A stretch of DNA of 35,538 nt from Parcubacteria group bacterium. GTDB taxonomy: Bacteria > Patescibacteriota > Minisyncoccia > Phycocordibacterales > GCA-002724975. This document shows positions 7,578 to 14,190 of the stretch, one piece after another. A program made the position numbers and the translations under genes. The notes beneath the pieces were generated by a model that worked only from the letters and a program-made list of their open reading frames with translations, had not been told where the DNA came from and ran no database searches. Positions within the stretch are counted from its first letter, which is position 1. Each line of letters begins with the position of its first letter. The stretch lies in NCBI GenBank assembly GCA_002724975.1, contig PBQF01000045.1, forward strand, positions 1-35,538, read 5' to 3'.

Positions 7578-8009
7578 TTATTTAATAGTTCCTCCAACCT
7601 TTTCTATTTTCCCTTTGGCTATTTCAGAAACTAAAAGGCCTTCAAGATTCAATTTCTTTTTTATTTCCCCATTCCCTAGAATTTTCACCTTTGGATTCTT
7701 GCCTTTTTTCTTATTAACCACTTCCCTTGCTAAAAGACTTCTAACATTCACATTGTCTCCATTTTCAAAAAGCATATCCAAAGCAGAAACATTAATAACT
7801 TGAGGTCTTATTTGAAAGCTTTTAAACCTGTATCCTCTTTTTTTGGGAATCTTTTTTATCATATCCCTGATTTCTGGCCTAATCTTTCTTCCAGCTCTAG
7901 ATTTCTGACCTTTGTGGCCTCGGCCTGAAGTCTTCCCTCTCTTTCCTCCTCTACCGACCTTAACTTTTCTAGTATTTGGAGTTTTTCTTTTTAAATTATG
8001 AATTTGCAT
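7578..8009 (-). CDS. rplO: 50S ribosomal protein L15 (uL15)
   Basis: Late-assembly large-subunit protein. The 143 residues open with the family signature QIHNLKRKTPNTRKVKVGRG and the glycine/arginine-rich GKTSGRGHKGQKSRAG stretch that threads into 23S rRNA, and end in the globular domain with EGLLVSEIAKGKIEKVGGTIK. It follows rpsE by 5 bases. In most bacteria rpmD (L30) lies between rpsE and rplO; here the space is only 5 bases, so L30 is missing from this locus, as is general in CPR bacteria. Confidence 0.96.
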   Translation of the reverse strand: MQIHNLKRKTPNTRKVKVGRGGKRGKTSGRGHKGQKSRAGRKIRPEIRDMIKKIPKKRGYRFKSFQIRPQVINVSALDMLFENGDNVNVRSLLAREVVNKKKGKNPKVKILGNGEIKKKLNLEGLLVSEIAKGKIEKVGGTIK

Positions 8010-8014
8010 AGTCT

Positions 8015-8668
8015 TTATTTAACTTCAGCCTTCTCTTTTTTGTCTTCTTTTTTTGAGACATCAATCTTGACTGGGCTCTTTATTCCGACCTTTTTTAAGG
8101 CTTTGATTGTAGCCTTAGCATTGTTCACATGATTCTTGCTCCTTGAAATAATTTTACCTGTAATATCTTTCGCCCCAAGTAAATCAAGGATAGCTCTCAT
8201 TGCTCCTCCAGCTTTTAAGCCCTTCCTAGGAGTCGGGAGCATCATTACCCGAGAGGCGCAGTATTTTGCATCAACATCAAAAGGGATAGAATTTGTTTTA
8301 GTTAGCATTGGAGTAATCATGTTCTTCTTGGCATCTCGAACAGCTTTTTCAATAGCAAGTGACGTGTCTGATGATTTGCCAAGACCAACACCAACTGAAC
8401 CATTTCTGTTTCCAATAACGACTCCAACACTAAAACTAAATCTTCTACCTCCAGCAACAACACGAGTCACCCTCCTCATGCTTATGATTTTTTGTTCGTA
8501 CTCTGATCTTGGTCTGACTGGACCCCTTCTTTTTTTCTTATTAAACTTTTTATTAACAAATTTTCTAGTTGTTTTCTTTAAAGCCGTCTTCTTCGAAATC
8601 TCAAAACCGCCTTGACTTGTCTCAGGCTCATTCAACTTTTTGATTTTTTCTTTTTTTTCTACAACCAT
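8015..8668 (-). CDS. rpsE: 30S ribosomal protein S5 (uS5)
   Basis: Small-subunit protein important for decoding fidelity and mRNA unwinding. The core (about residues 55-200) has KIISMRRVTRVVAGGRRFSFS, VVIGNRNGSVGVGLGKSSD and the second domain with PTPRKGLKAGGAMRAILDLLG. At 217 residues it is longer than the usual 160-170 because of a basic N-terminal extension (TRKFVNKKFNKKKRRGP) and a charged C-terminal tail (SKKEDKKEKAEVK). It follows rplR by two bases and precedes rplO. Confidence 0.95.
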   Translation of the reverse strand: MVVEKKEKIKKLNEPETSQGGFEISKKTALKKTTRKFVNKKFNKKKRRGPVRPRSEYEQKIISMRRVTRVVAGGRRFSFSVGVVIGNRNGSVGVGLGKSSDTSLAIEKAVRDAKKNMITPMLTKTNSIPFDVDAKYCASRVMMLPTPRKGLKAGGAMRAILDLLGAKDITGKIISRSKNHVNNAKATIKALKKVGIKSPVKIDVSKKEDKKEKAEVK

Positions 8669-8670
8669 AT

Positions 8671-9021
8671 TTAAAAAATAAGTCCTCCTTCCCTAGCTCC
8701 TTCTGCTAAAGATTCAACATTCCCTGTGTAAATATATCCTCCTCTGTCAAAAACAATTTTTTTGATTTTTTTATCTTTTGCCTTCTTGGCTATGTCTAAA
8801 CCAACATTTTTTGATTTTTCATTAAAAGTCTTTCCAGAAACTTTAGCTGATGTACTTGAGGCAAGAGTTGTAGATTTACTGTCATCAATAAGTTGGGCGG
8901 AAATATTCTTATTAGATTTAAAAATTGAAAGTCTTGGTTTTAGAGAAGTGCCGAAAACCTTGGATCTAATCCTGCCCCTTCTTTTTACTCTTCCTAAAGT
9001 TTTAATTTTTGTTTTTTCCAT
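8671..9021 (-). CDS. rplR: 50S ribosomal protein L18 (uL18)
   Basis: Binds 5S rRNA in the central protuberance together with L5. The 116-residue protein shows a basic N-terminus (KTLGRVKRRGRIRSKVFGT), then PRLSIFKSNKNISAQLIDD and the C-terminal VFDRGGYIYTGNVESLAEGAREGGLIF, which is the standard family ending. It lies two bases from rplF and two from rpsE, so the coupling is tight. Confidence 0.95.
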   Translation of the reverse strand: MEKTKIKTLGRVKRRGRIRSKVFGTSLKPRLSIFKSNKNISAQLIDDSKSTTLASSTSAKVSGKTFNEKSKNVGLDIAKKAKDKKIKKIVFDRGGYIYTGNVESLAEGAREGGLIF

Positions 9022-9022
9022 A

Positions 9023-9556
9023 TTACGCAGCCTTCTTTCCCTGTTTCCTCCTAATCACTTCGTCTTCATATCTTATTCCTTTGCCTTTGTACGGCTCTGG
9101 TTTTCTTTTAGCCCTAATTTCAGCCGTAAATTGGCCAACCTTTTCCTTGTCAATTCCAGAAATAGTTATGACATTTTTCTCTGCTGTTGCCTTGAGACCT
9201 TCGGGAATTGTCAATTCAACAGGATGAGAAAAACCGAGAGACATCACAATCTTATTCCCCTGGACATCAGATTTAAAACCAACTCCTTCAACTACAAGTT
9301 TCTTCTCATAAGGAGTGTTGACACCATTAATCATATTTGAAATATGAGAAGCGTAAGTACCCCAAAGAGCTTGTGCTTGTTGACTACCTTTCTTGGGTTC
9401 TAATTTAATTTCGTTCCCTTCCACTTTTATTAAAATATCGTCTTTGAATTCCCTCTTTAATTCTCCATTAGGACCTTTGACATTAAAAACATGGTCACTG
9501 AAAGTAACTTCAGTTTTTTCAGGAATGATTATTGCTTTTTTACCTAAACGGCTCAT
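9023..9556 (-). CDS. rplF: 50S ribosomal protein L6 (uL6)
   Basis: Large-subunit protein near the GTPase centre. The 177 residues form two related domains: MSRLGKKAIIIPEKTEV...VKGPNGELKREF and the C-terminal KRKPEPYKGKGIRYEDEVIRRKQGKKA signature. I use ATG 9556, two bases after the rpsH stop. The in-frame TTG three codons earlier lies inside rpsH and is unlikely. It is flanked by rpsH and rplR in standard order. Confidence 0.96.
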   Translation of the reverse strand: MSRLGKKAIIIPEKTEVTFSDHVFNVKGPNGELKREFKDDILIKVEGNEIKLEPKKGSQQAQALWGTYASHISNMINGVNTPYEKKLVVEGVGFKSDVQGNKIVMSLGFSHPVELTIPEGLKATAEKNVITISGIDKEKVGQFTAEIRAKRKPEPYKGKGIRYEDEVIRRKQGKKAA

Positions 9557-9558
9557 GA

Positions 9559-9954
9559 TTACCAAATTTCAAATAATGCTTCCCCTCCGACCTTCATTTT
9601 TTTTGCTTCTTTTTCTGAGATAATTCCATTTGGGGTTGAAAGAACTAATGTTCCTTTGCCAAATTTTACAGGTTTTATTTCCCTGAAGCTCTTATATACT
9701 CTTCTCCCAGGCTTTGAAATTCTTTTAACCTCGGAAATTTTTGGACTACTATCTTTTTTGTAAATTAAACCAGTCTCCAAAGTTTTCTTGACACCTTTAC
9801 CTTTAACATTGACAAAACCAAGATAGCCTTCCTTCTTTAAAATGTCCGAGATAGACTCTTTAACTTTTGAGTAAGGAGTTGCGGTCATTTCAGAACCAAC
9901 AGCGCTGGCATTTTTCAGTCGGTTTATAAAATCTCCAATAGGGTCGCTTACCAT
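9559..9954 (-). CDS. rpsH: 30S ribosomal protein S8 (uS8)
   Basis: Primary 16S rRNA-binding protein and, in E. coli, translational repressor of the spc operon. The 131 residues begin MVSDPIGDFINRLKNASAVG and end with the conserved core STPNGIISEKEAKKMKVGGEALFEIW; family members usually have a Cys-containing ending such as EVLCYVW, here ALFEIW. Its ATG overlaps the rpsN stop (7-base overlap), a sign of coupling. Confidence 0.95.
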   Translation of the reverse strand: MVSDPIGDFINRLKNASAVGSEMTATPYSKVKESISDILKKEGYLGFVNVKGKGVKKTLETGLIYKKDSSPKISEVKRISKPGRRVYKSFREIKPVKFGKGTLVLSTPNGIISEKEAKKMKVGGEALFEIW

Positions 9955-10133
9955 GATGATTTCTTAATTCCAGGAACTTTCCCTTCATTAGCTAGCTCTC
10001 TAAAACAGATACGACACAGGTCAAAGTCTCTCATATAGCCCCTAGCTCTACCGCAACGAAAACATCGCCTGACAATACGGCTTGAGTACTTTGGCCTCTT
10101 ATTTGACCTTGCTATTGTTGACTTTTTGGCCAT
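9948..10133 (-). CDS. rpsN: 30S ribosomal protein S14, zinc-binding type Z (uS14)
   Basis: The short S14 form of 61 residues, with an intact four-cysteine zinc knuckle CFRCGRARGYMRDFDLCRIC (about residues 24-43) and the ending KVPGIKKSSW. A longer in-frame start exists upstream, but the residues it adds are an unrelated hydrophobic run encoded in the leader, so ATG 10133 is used. There is no Shine-Dalgarno sequence; the ATG lies directly after a hairpin and U-tract (10140-10161). In this genome rpsN is the first gene after the inserted small gene at 10337-10561 and has its own promoter. Confidence 0.95.
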   Translation of the reverse strand: MAKKSTIARSNKRPKYSSRIVRRCFRCGRARGYMRDFDLCRICFRELANEGKVPGIKKSSW

Positions 10134-10139
10134 ATGAAC

Positions 10140-10161
10140 AAAAAAGAGCTCAAAAAAGCTC
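10140..10161 (-). promoter_or_regulatory. Hairpin plus U-tract abutting the rpsN start
   Basis: On the minus strand GAGCT (10161-10157) pairs with AGCTC (10150-10146) and is followed by six T, then GTTCAT and the ATG at 10133. It has the form of a weak intrinsic terminator placed in a leader of about 28 bases. It may attenuate the rpsN unit. Confidence 0.5.
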
Positions 10162-10168
10162 AGGGGTA

Positions 10169-10197
10169 ATATTAACAATATAATGGCTTAACGTCAA
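10169..10197 (-). promoter_or_regulatory. Promoter for the rpsN-ndk unit
   Basis: On the minus strand TTGACG (10197-10192), a 17-base spacer and TAATAT (10174-10169). The predicted start is about 10162, giving a leader of about 28 bases before rpsN. It lies between rpsN and the oppositely oriented small gene. Confidence 0.65.
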
Positions 10198-10275
10198 CCC
10201 AGAAATAGCTTGTTTTAGACATGTCACTTCAAAATCAACTTTAATTAGTTCTGATTTAATATTAAGATATACCCC

Positions 10276-10304
10276 TTGACAAAGAAAAATAAGGTTATAC
10301 TATG
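10276..10304 (+). promoter_or_regulatory. Promoter of the small gene at 10337
   Basis: Consensus TTGACA (10276-10281), 17-base spacer, TACTAT (10299-10304). An alternative TATACT at 10296-10301 would have only a 14-base spacer. The AAAGGAGGTGAT ribosome-binding site follows at 10318-10329. Confidence 0.6.
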
Positions 10305-10336
10305 AGTGACGGATTGGAAAGGAGGTGATAGATACC

Positions 10337-10561
10337 ATGACGTCATCACACACCACGATTGACGAGATCAATTTCCTGAGGCACCTCGGCACGTGGACAA
10401 ATAACTCGCCCAGCAAGGTCGAGGATGTGCCCTGGAAGAGTCGAGCGGAAAAGCTCTTTCGGTACCGAAACTCCATGGAGAATCGGGAGAGGTGGGGAGC
10501 AATCAATCCCGTCCTCGTCAGGCAGTTCATCAACAGCGAAATTGAACGCCTGAGTGCATGA
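10337..10561 (+). CDS. Small GC-rich gene inserted between rplE and rpsN; phage-like
   Basis: A 74-residue protein on the strand opposite to the ribosomal cluster. ATG 10337 has an ideal Shine-Dalgarno sequence (AGGAGGTGA, 8 bases upstream); an in-frame GTG at 10325 lies inside that site and is rejected. The sequence pattern is INFLRHLGTW near residue 11, a middle WKSRAEKLFRYRNS, then RERWGAINPVLVRQFI and an ending EIERLSA. From memory, the spaced motif HLGTW...R...WGAI...V occurs in small uncharacterised proteins of phages and prophages; I cannot check this here. It is predicted to be soluble and charged, without signal or membrane segment. Codons are visibly GC-richer than in both neighbours. 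Promoter, ribosome-binding site and terminator are all its own, so it is an independent unit. Confidence 0.75.
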   Translation: MTSSHTTIDEINFLRHLGTWTNNSPSKVEDVPWKSRAEKLFRYRNSMENRERWGAINPVLVRQFINSEIERLSA

Positions 10562-10680
10562 CCTCCTGAGTGTCAGGAGTAGGGTAATCGCCAAATCCCA
10601 TTTTTGCGTTTCTGGGATTAAGTCTCTCTTTGAGAGATAAAGAACGCTCCCGGCAGCGGTGGTCAGCTGCCTTTTTTTAT
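10562..10680 (+). terminator. Structured 3' region ending in a strong terminator
   Basis: Four hairpins follow the stop codon in series: CTCCTGA/TCAGGAG (10563-10579), AATCCCA/TGGGATT (10594-10619), TCTCT/AGAGA (10625-10637) and GGCAGC/GCTGCC (10652-10671). The last is followed by seven T (10672-10678), a classical plus-strand terminator. The first three have no T-tract, so they are extra structure, not terminators. Confidence 0.8.
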
Positions 10681-10683
10681 GTA

Positions 10684-11217
10684 CTATTTTTGAAAAGGAA
10701 AGCCTAGGGTTTCCAGATATTTGGTGGCCTCTTCCTTATTCGAAGCCGATGTAACAACAGTTATAGAAAGCCCAAAAACATTCTTCAACTCTTCGTCAGA
10801 GGTTTCTGGGAAAATAGTGTGTTCCTTGATGCCGATGGTCAAATTGCCCATTTCATCAACTGATTTTTTTGGAATACCTCTAAAGTCTCTTGTCCTTGGA
10901 AGAGCAATATTTATAAGCTTGTTTAAAAAATTCTCCGCCCTTTTCCCTCGAAGGGTCACCTGGAAACCAATAATATTTCCTTCTCGGAGCTTAAAAGAAG
11001 CGATTGACTTCTTGGCCGGTCTTGGAGAGACCTTCTGTCCTGTAATTTTTGCCAGTCTATCTTGAATCAATTGAATCTTTTGTTTATCTTTTTCCTTCCC
11101 GATGCCAGTTGAAACAACAACTTTCTCAATTTGAGGAGTCTGCATCTTGTTTTTATAGCCAAAAGTATTCTTGAGTGAATCAAAAACCTTTAATTGTCTG
11201 TCTTTTATCATTTCCAT
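10684..11217 (-). CDS. rplE: 50S ribosomal protein L5 (uL5)
   Basis: Binds 5S rRNA and contacts the P-site tRNA. The 177 residues include TPQIEKVVVSTGIGK, the motif KITGQKVSPRPAKKSIASFKLREG and LPRTRDFRGIPKKSVD, with the usual ending. It follows rplX by two bases. Normally rpsN follows directly; here about 550 bases with an opposing small gene intervene. No minus-strand terminator is evident immediately after rplE: the nearest hairpin (10652-10671) has a T-tract only on the plus strand. Transcripts may therefore read through antisense to the insert. Confidence 0.96.
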   Translation of the reverse strand: MEMIKDRQLKVFDSLKNTFGYKNKMQTPQIEKVVVSTGIGKEKDKQKIQLIQDRLAKITGQKVSPRPAKKSIASFKLREGNIIGFQVTLRGKRAENFLNKLINIALPRTRDFRGIPKKSVDEMGNLTIGIKEHTIFPETSDEELKNVFGLSITVVTSASNKEEATKYLETLGFPFQK

Positions 11218-11219
11218 AA

Positions 11220-11462
11220 TTATTTCTTAGCCTTTTTCTTTTTATTAACTGAAATTTTCACATTTGAAACATGAATTGGCATTGTCCTTTCAATAATTTG
11301 CCCCTTCTGATCACTCTTCCTTGATTTTTGGTGTTTCTTAACAATATTAATTCCTTCAACAACCACTAAATTTTTTGAGGGCAACGCAGTAAGAATTTTT
11401 CCAGACTTACCTTTGTCTTTCCCAACCAAAACTATTACATTGTCTCCTTTTTTAACTTTCAT
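11220..11462 (-). CDS. rplX: 50S ribosomal protein L24 (uL24)
   Basis: An 80-residue assembly-initiator protein of the large subunit, with the KOW motif MKVKKGDNVIVLVGKDKGKSGKI at the N-terminus and the VEGINIVKKHQKS loop. It is shorter than the usual 100-105 residues: the C-terminal zinc-ribbon-like extension is reduced to a Lys tail. It lies between rplN (5 bases) and rplE (2 bases). Confidence 0.94.
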   Translation of the reverse strand: MKVKKGDNVIVLVGKDKGKSGKILTALPSKNLVVVEGINIVKKHQKSRKSDQKGQIIERTMPIHVSNVKISVNKKKKAKK

Positions 11463-11467
11463 AATTA

Positions 11468-11839
11468 TTAAACAACTTCTGGTGCTAAAGAAATAATCTT
11501 CTGATAGCCCAAATCTTGTAATTCCCTTGGGATTGGGCCGAAGATTCTCCCGGCTTTTGGTTCTTTCTTTTCTTTTTCAATAATAACAACTGCATTTTCA
11601 TCAAAACGAATATAAGAACCATCTCTTCTTCTAAAGGGTTGCTTTTGTCTAACCACGACGCCTCGAAGAACATCTTTCTTTTTGACGGCTCTCCTTGGCT
11701 CTGAAGTTTGAATAGACAAAACAACAACATCCCCAATTCTGGCATACCTCTTCTTGGAACCACCCAGAATTTTGAAGACTCTACCTACTTTTCCTCCTGA
11801 GTTATCCGTTATTTTTACTAATGACTGTGGTTGAATCAT
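11468..11839 (-). CDS. rplN: 50S ribosomal protein L14 (uL14)
   Basis: A 123-residue large-subunit protein contacting 16S rRNA at a bridge. Highly conserved: MIQPQSLVKITDNSGGKVGRV, GDVVVLSIQTSEPRRAVKKKD, VVVRQKQPFRRRDGSYIRFDENAVVII and GRIFGPIPRELQDLGYQKIISLAPEVV. Length and motifs are standard. It follows rpsQ by one base. Confidence 0.97.
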   Translation of the reverse strand: MIQPQSLVKITDNSGGKVGRVFKILGGSKKRYARIGDVVVLSIQTSEPRRAVKKKDVLRGVVVRQKQPFRRRDGSYIRFDENAVVIIEKEKKEPKAGRIFGPIPRELQDLGYQKIISLAPEVV

Positions 11840-11840
11840 G

Positions 11841-12089
11841 TTATGAAATTATTTGAAAATGCTTATCTTTTGACATTGGCTTTGTCTCTTCGATTATAAC
11901 TTTGTCACCAATTTTGTGTTTATTTTCTTCATCATGTGCTTTGTATTTCTTTCTAATCTTTACAAATTTCCCATAGGTTGGATGTTTAACATATCTTTCA
12001 ACTTCAACCACAACAGTCTTGTCCATCTTGTCTGAAACAACAATACCATTTAATTTCTTCTTATTTTTTTGTTCGTTTTTACTTTCCAT
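11841..12089 (-). CDS. rpsQ: 30S ribosomal protein S17 (uS17)
   Basis: An 82-residue 16S rRNA-binding protein with the signatures LNGIVVSDKMDKTVVVEVERYVKHPTYGKF and IGDKVIIEETKPMSKDKHFQI. It overlaps the end of rpmC by 11 bases. An AGGAGAC sequence just before the ATG lies inside rpmC and supports this start. Confidence 0.96.
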   Translation of the reverse strand: MESKNEQKNKKKLNGIVVSDKMDKTVVVEVERYVKHPTYGKFVKIRKKYKAHDEENKHKIGDKVIIEETKPMSKDKHFQIIS

Positions 12090-12276
12090 GAAGTCTCCTT
12101 TTGTTAATTTCTGTCAAAATCTGTGCAATGTCTTTTTTTAAGGCTTTTCCTGCCTTAACATTTCTGGTTTTTGTTCCTGTTATACTAAATCTGAAACTTT
12201 TAAAACCCTCTCTCTTTTCCTTTAAGAGTTTGGCTAAATCGGAATCTTTCTTTTTTATCAAATTTTTCATTTCCAT
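12079..12276 (-). CDS. rpmC: 50S ribosomal protein L29 (uL29)
   Basis: A 65-residue helical hairpin protein at the polypeptide exit tunnel, where trigger factor docks. Signatures: DLAKLLKEKREGFKSFRFSI in helix one, then GKALKKDIAQILTEINKRR in helix two. I choose ATG 12276 (MEMKNLIKK), one base past the rplP stop. The TTG five codons earlier overlaps rplP. A second ATG two codons in is also possible. Confidence 0.93.
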   Translation of the reverse strand: MEMKNLIKKKDSDLAKLLKEKREGFKSFRFSITGTKTRNVKAGKALKKDIAQILTEINKRRLHGK

Positions 12277-12277
12277 A

Positions 12278-12697
12278 TTAATCTCTGACAACGACTTTAG
12301 TTTTAACGGGCATCTTCTTGCCTCCTTTTATTAAAGCCTCTTTTGCTTTTACCTCTGGGACCCCATCGACTTCAAAAAGAATCCTGCCGGGCTGAACTGG
12401 AAAAACAAAACCAGCCGGTTCTCCTTTTCCTTTGCCCATTCCAACCTCAGCCCCCTTTCTTGTATATGGTCTGTCTGGAAAGACCCGAGTCCAAACCTTA
12501 CCAAACTTACCAACAGTCCTAGAAATAACCCTTCTTGAGGCCTCAATTTGGTTTGAGGTAATCCTGTCTCCAGTTATGGCTTTCAGACCATAAGATCCGA
12601 AAGAAACTTTGTTCCCTCTTGAAGCAATCCCTCTTTTAACTGGATGCTTTCGGCCAGTCTGCCATTTTCTGTGTTTTACTTTCTTGGGGAACAACAT
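12278..12697 (-). CDS. rplP: 50S ribosomal protein L16 (uL16)
   Basis: A 139-residue protein at the A-site of the large subunit. Signatures include MLFPKKVKHRKWQTGR, GLKAITGDRITSNQIEASRR and the loop GKGKGEPAGFVFPVQPGRILFE. It follows rpsC by two bases and precedes rpmC by one. Standard length. Confidence 0.97.
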   Translation of the reverse strand: MLFPKKVKHRKWQTGRKHPVKRGIASRGNKVSFGSYGLKAITGDRITSNQIEASRRVISRTVGKFGKVWTRVFPDRPYTRKGAEVGMGKGKGEPAGFVFPVQPGRILFEVDGVPEVKAKEALIKGGKKMPVKTKVVVRD

Positions 12698-12699
12698 AA

Positions 12700-13359
12700 T
12701 TATTTCTTATCAAAAACCTCTCCTTTATAAATCCAGACTTTTATACCAATTGAACCATAAGGTAAAATAGCTCTTTCTGATGAAAAATCAATATCGGCCC
12801 TGAATGTTTGAAGTGGAATCCTGCCCTTTTTAACCTCTTCTTTTCTAGCCATTTCAGCACCTCCTAATCTTCCAGAAACTATAATTTTAGCTCCTTTAAC
12901 ATCTCGATTAGCCATAACCTTCTCGATTGTTTGCCTTAAAACCCTTCTGAAAGGAAATCTTTTTTCAAGACCCTCCCTAATCATGGCGCTGACAATCCCG
13001 GCATTGCTTTCAGGAGAACGAATTTCCTCAATATCAATCTTAACTTCTTCTGCTCCTAAAAGTTTTTGTTTCCTTATGAATTTCGAGACATCGTCCTTCA
13101 ATTTTTTTGAACCATCGCCACTTCTGCCAATTATCATTCCGGGACGAGAAGTCTTTAAAATAATTCTTAGAGATTTTTCATTTCTCTCCATTTCAATAGA
13201 ACTTACATAAAAATCACGAAGTTTTTTCTCAAGAAACTCCCGAAGTAAAACATCTGATTTAAGAAACTCTTTATATTTTTTCTTATCACCAAACCAGTGA
13301 GACTTCCAGTCTCTAATTACTCCGAGTCTATGTACATATGGGTGAACTATGTGTGTCAT
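12700..13359 (-). CDS. rpsC: 30S ribosomal protein S3 (uS3)
   Basis: A 219-residue protein at the mRNA entry tunnel. The N-terminus carries the family start HPYVHRLGVIRDWKSHWF; a KH domain with SRPGMIIGRSGDGSKKLKD (GxxG loop) follows, then the C-terminal GAEMARKEEVKKGRIPLQT and ILPYGSIGIKVWIYKGEVF. It lies two bases after rplV and two before rplP. Confidence 0.97.
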   Translation of the reverse strand: MTHIVHPYVHRLGVIRDWKSHWFGDKKKYKEFLKSDVLLREFLEKKLRDFYVSSIEMERNEKSLRIILKTSRPGMIIGRSGDGSKKLKDDVSKFIRKQKLLGAEEVKIDIEEIRSPESNAGIVSAMIREGLEKRFPFRRVLRQTIEKVMANRDVKGAKIIVSGRLGGAEMARKEEVKKGRIPLQTFRADIDFSSERAILPYGSIGIKVWIYKGEVFDKK

Positions 13360-13361
13360 GA

Positions 13362-13733
13362 TTATTTTTTAGACTTTGTTTTCTTGGTTACCTTTGCTTT
13401 CTTCGGCACTTTTTTACCAAGTTCTAATGTAATGTTACTGGTCCTCTTTCTTATTAAATATGCACTGCCCCTAGCTCTTGGTCTCATTCTTTTTAAAGTT
13501 GGTCCTTCGTCAACCTTGATACTTTTTACAAATAAATCATCCTTGTTTACTGAATCATTCTCTTTGGCATTCGAAACTGCTGAATCTATAAGTTTGCCAA
13601 CAACTTTTGACGCTCTTTTATTTAAAAAGTTTAATTGAGTCGAAGCTCTAACCACACTTTTGCCTTTAATTAAATCTGAAACTAGCCGAACTTTTCTAGG
13701 AGACTGTCTGTAATTTTTTAAATAGGCCCTCAT
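13362..13733 (-). CDS. rplV: 50S ribosomal protein L22 (uL22)
   Basis: A 123-residue protein lining the exit tunnel. Motifs: YLKNYRQSPRKVRLVSDLI, LNFLNKRASKVVGKLIDSAV and the tunnel-loop GPTLKRMRPRARGSAYLIRKRTS. A lysine-rich tail of about 15 residues (PKKAKVTKKTKSKK) extends beyond the usual end. It follows rpsS by 11 bases. Confidence 0.96.
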   Translation of the reverse strand: MRAYLKNYRQSPRKVRLVSDLIKGKSVVRASTQLNFLNKRASKVVGKLIDSAVSNAKENDSVNKDDLFVKSIKVDEGPTLKRMRPRARGSAYLIRKRTSNITLELGKKVPKKAKVTKKTKSKK

Positions 13734-13744
13734 GATTATTAAAA

Positions 13745-14086
13745 TTATTTTTTAGTTTCAGTAGTTGCTTTAGCAGTTTTAGCAGCAGTAATTTCTGCTT
13801 CTCTCTTTTTTTGTTCCAGTTCTTTCTGCATCTTACCTCCATGTCTGTGGAACTTCTTGGTTAAAGAAAATTCTCCTAATCTATGCCCGACCATTTCTTC
13901 GGTCACAAGCACTTCTATATGTTGCTTCCCATTATGTACTCCAAACCTAAAGCCGACCATTTCGGGTGATATTTGGCTGGCTCTTGACCATGTCTTAATA
14001 ACACCAGCTTGATCTGGTTTCTTGCCTTCTACTTTTTTCAGCAACTTTGGGTCAACAAACGGACCCTTTTTGAGTGATCTGGTCAT
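13745..14086 (-). CDS. rpsS: 30S ribosomal protein S19 (uS19)
   Basis: A 113-residue head protein of the small subunit. The core begins MTRSLKKGPFVDPKLLKKV and includes GFRFGVHNGKQHIEVLVTEEMVGHRLGEFSLT. A 25-residue Lys/Ala/Thr-rich C-terminal tail lengthens it beyond the usual 90-95. Unlike the usual rplB-rpsS junction, a terminator, a strong promoter and a leader hairpin lie in front of it, so it heads its own transcription unit. Confidence 0.96.
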   Translation of the reverse strand: MTRSLKKGPFVDPKLLKKVEGKKPDQAGVIKTWSRASQISPEMVGFRFGVHNGKQHIEVLVTEEMVGHRLGEFSLTKKFHRHGGKMQKELEQKKREAEITAAKTAKATTETKK

Positions 14087-14090
14087 ACGA

Positions 14091-14114
14091 AAAAATAAAA
14101 GCCCTTTCGAGCTT
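14091..14114 (-). promoter_or_regulatory. Hairpin plus U-tract abutting the rpsS start
   Basis: On the minus strand AAGCTC (14114-14109), loop GAAA and GGGCTT (14104-14099), then TTATTTTTTCGT and the ATG at 14086. It is a short GNRA-capped stem with a U-tract in a leader of about 30 bases, closely resembling the element before rpsN. Confidence 0.5.
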
Positions 14115-14123
14115 CGGTTTCAT

Positions 14124-14152
14124 ATACTAGCCAAAATAAGGCCTGATGTCAA
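14124..14152 (-). promoter_or_regulatory. Promoter for the rpsS-rplE unit
   Basis: On the minus strand consensus TTGACA (14152-14147), a 17-base spacer and TAGTAT (14129-14124). The predicted start is near 14117, giving a leader of about 30 bases. Confidence 0.75.
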
Positions 14153-14190
14153 ACTATATTATAGATTTTTAGGCCCTATAAAGCCCTACT

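Noticed and set aside
7577..7597. Longer SecY starting at TTG 7597
   Set aside because: The extra seven codons lie within rplO, and their bases contain the GGAGGA sequence that serves ATG 7576.
10134..10178. Longer S14 starting upstream of 10133
   Set aside because: The added residues are a hydrophobic run encoded by the leader hairpin and U-tract. S14 type Z is normally 61 residues from MAKKS.
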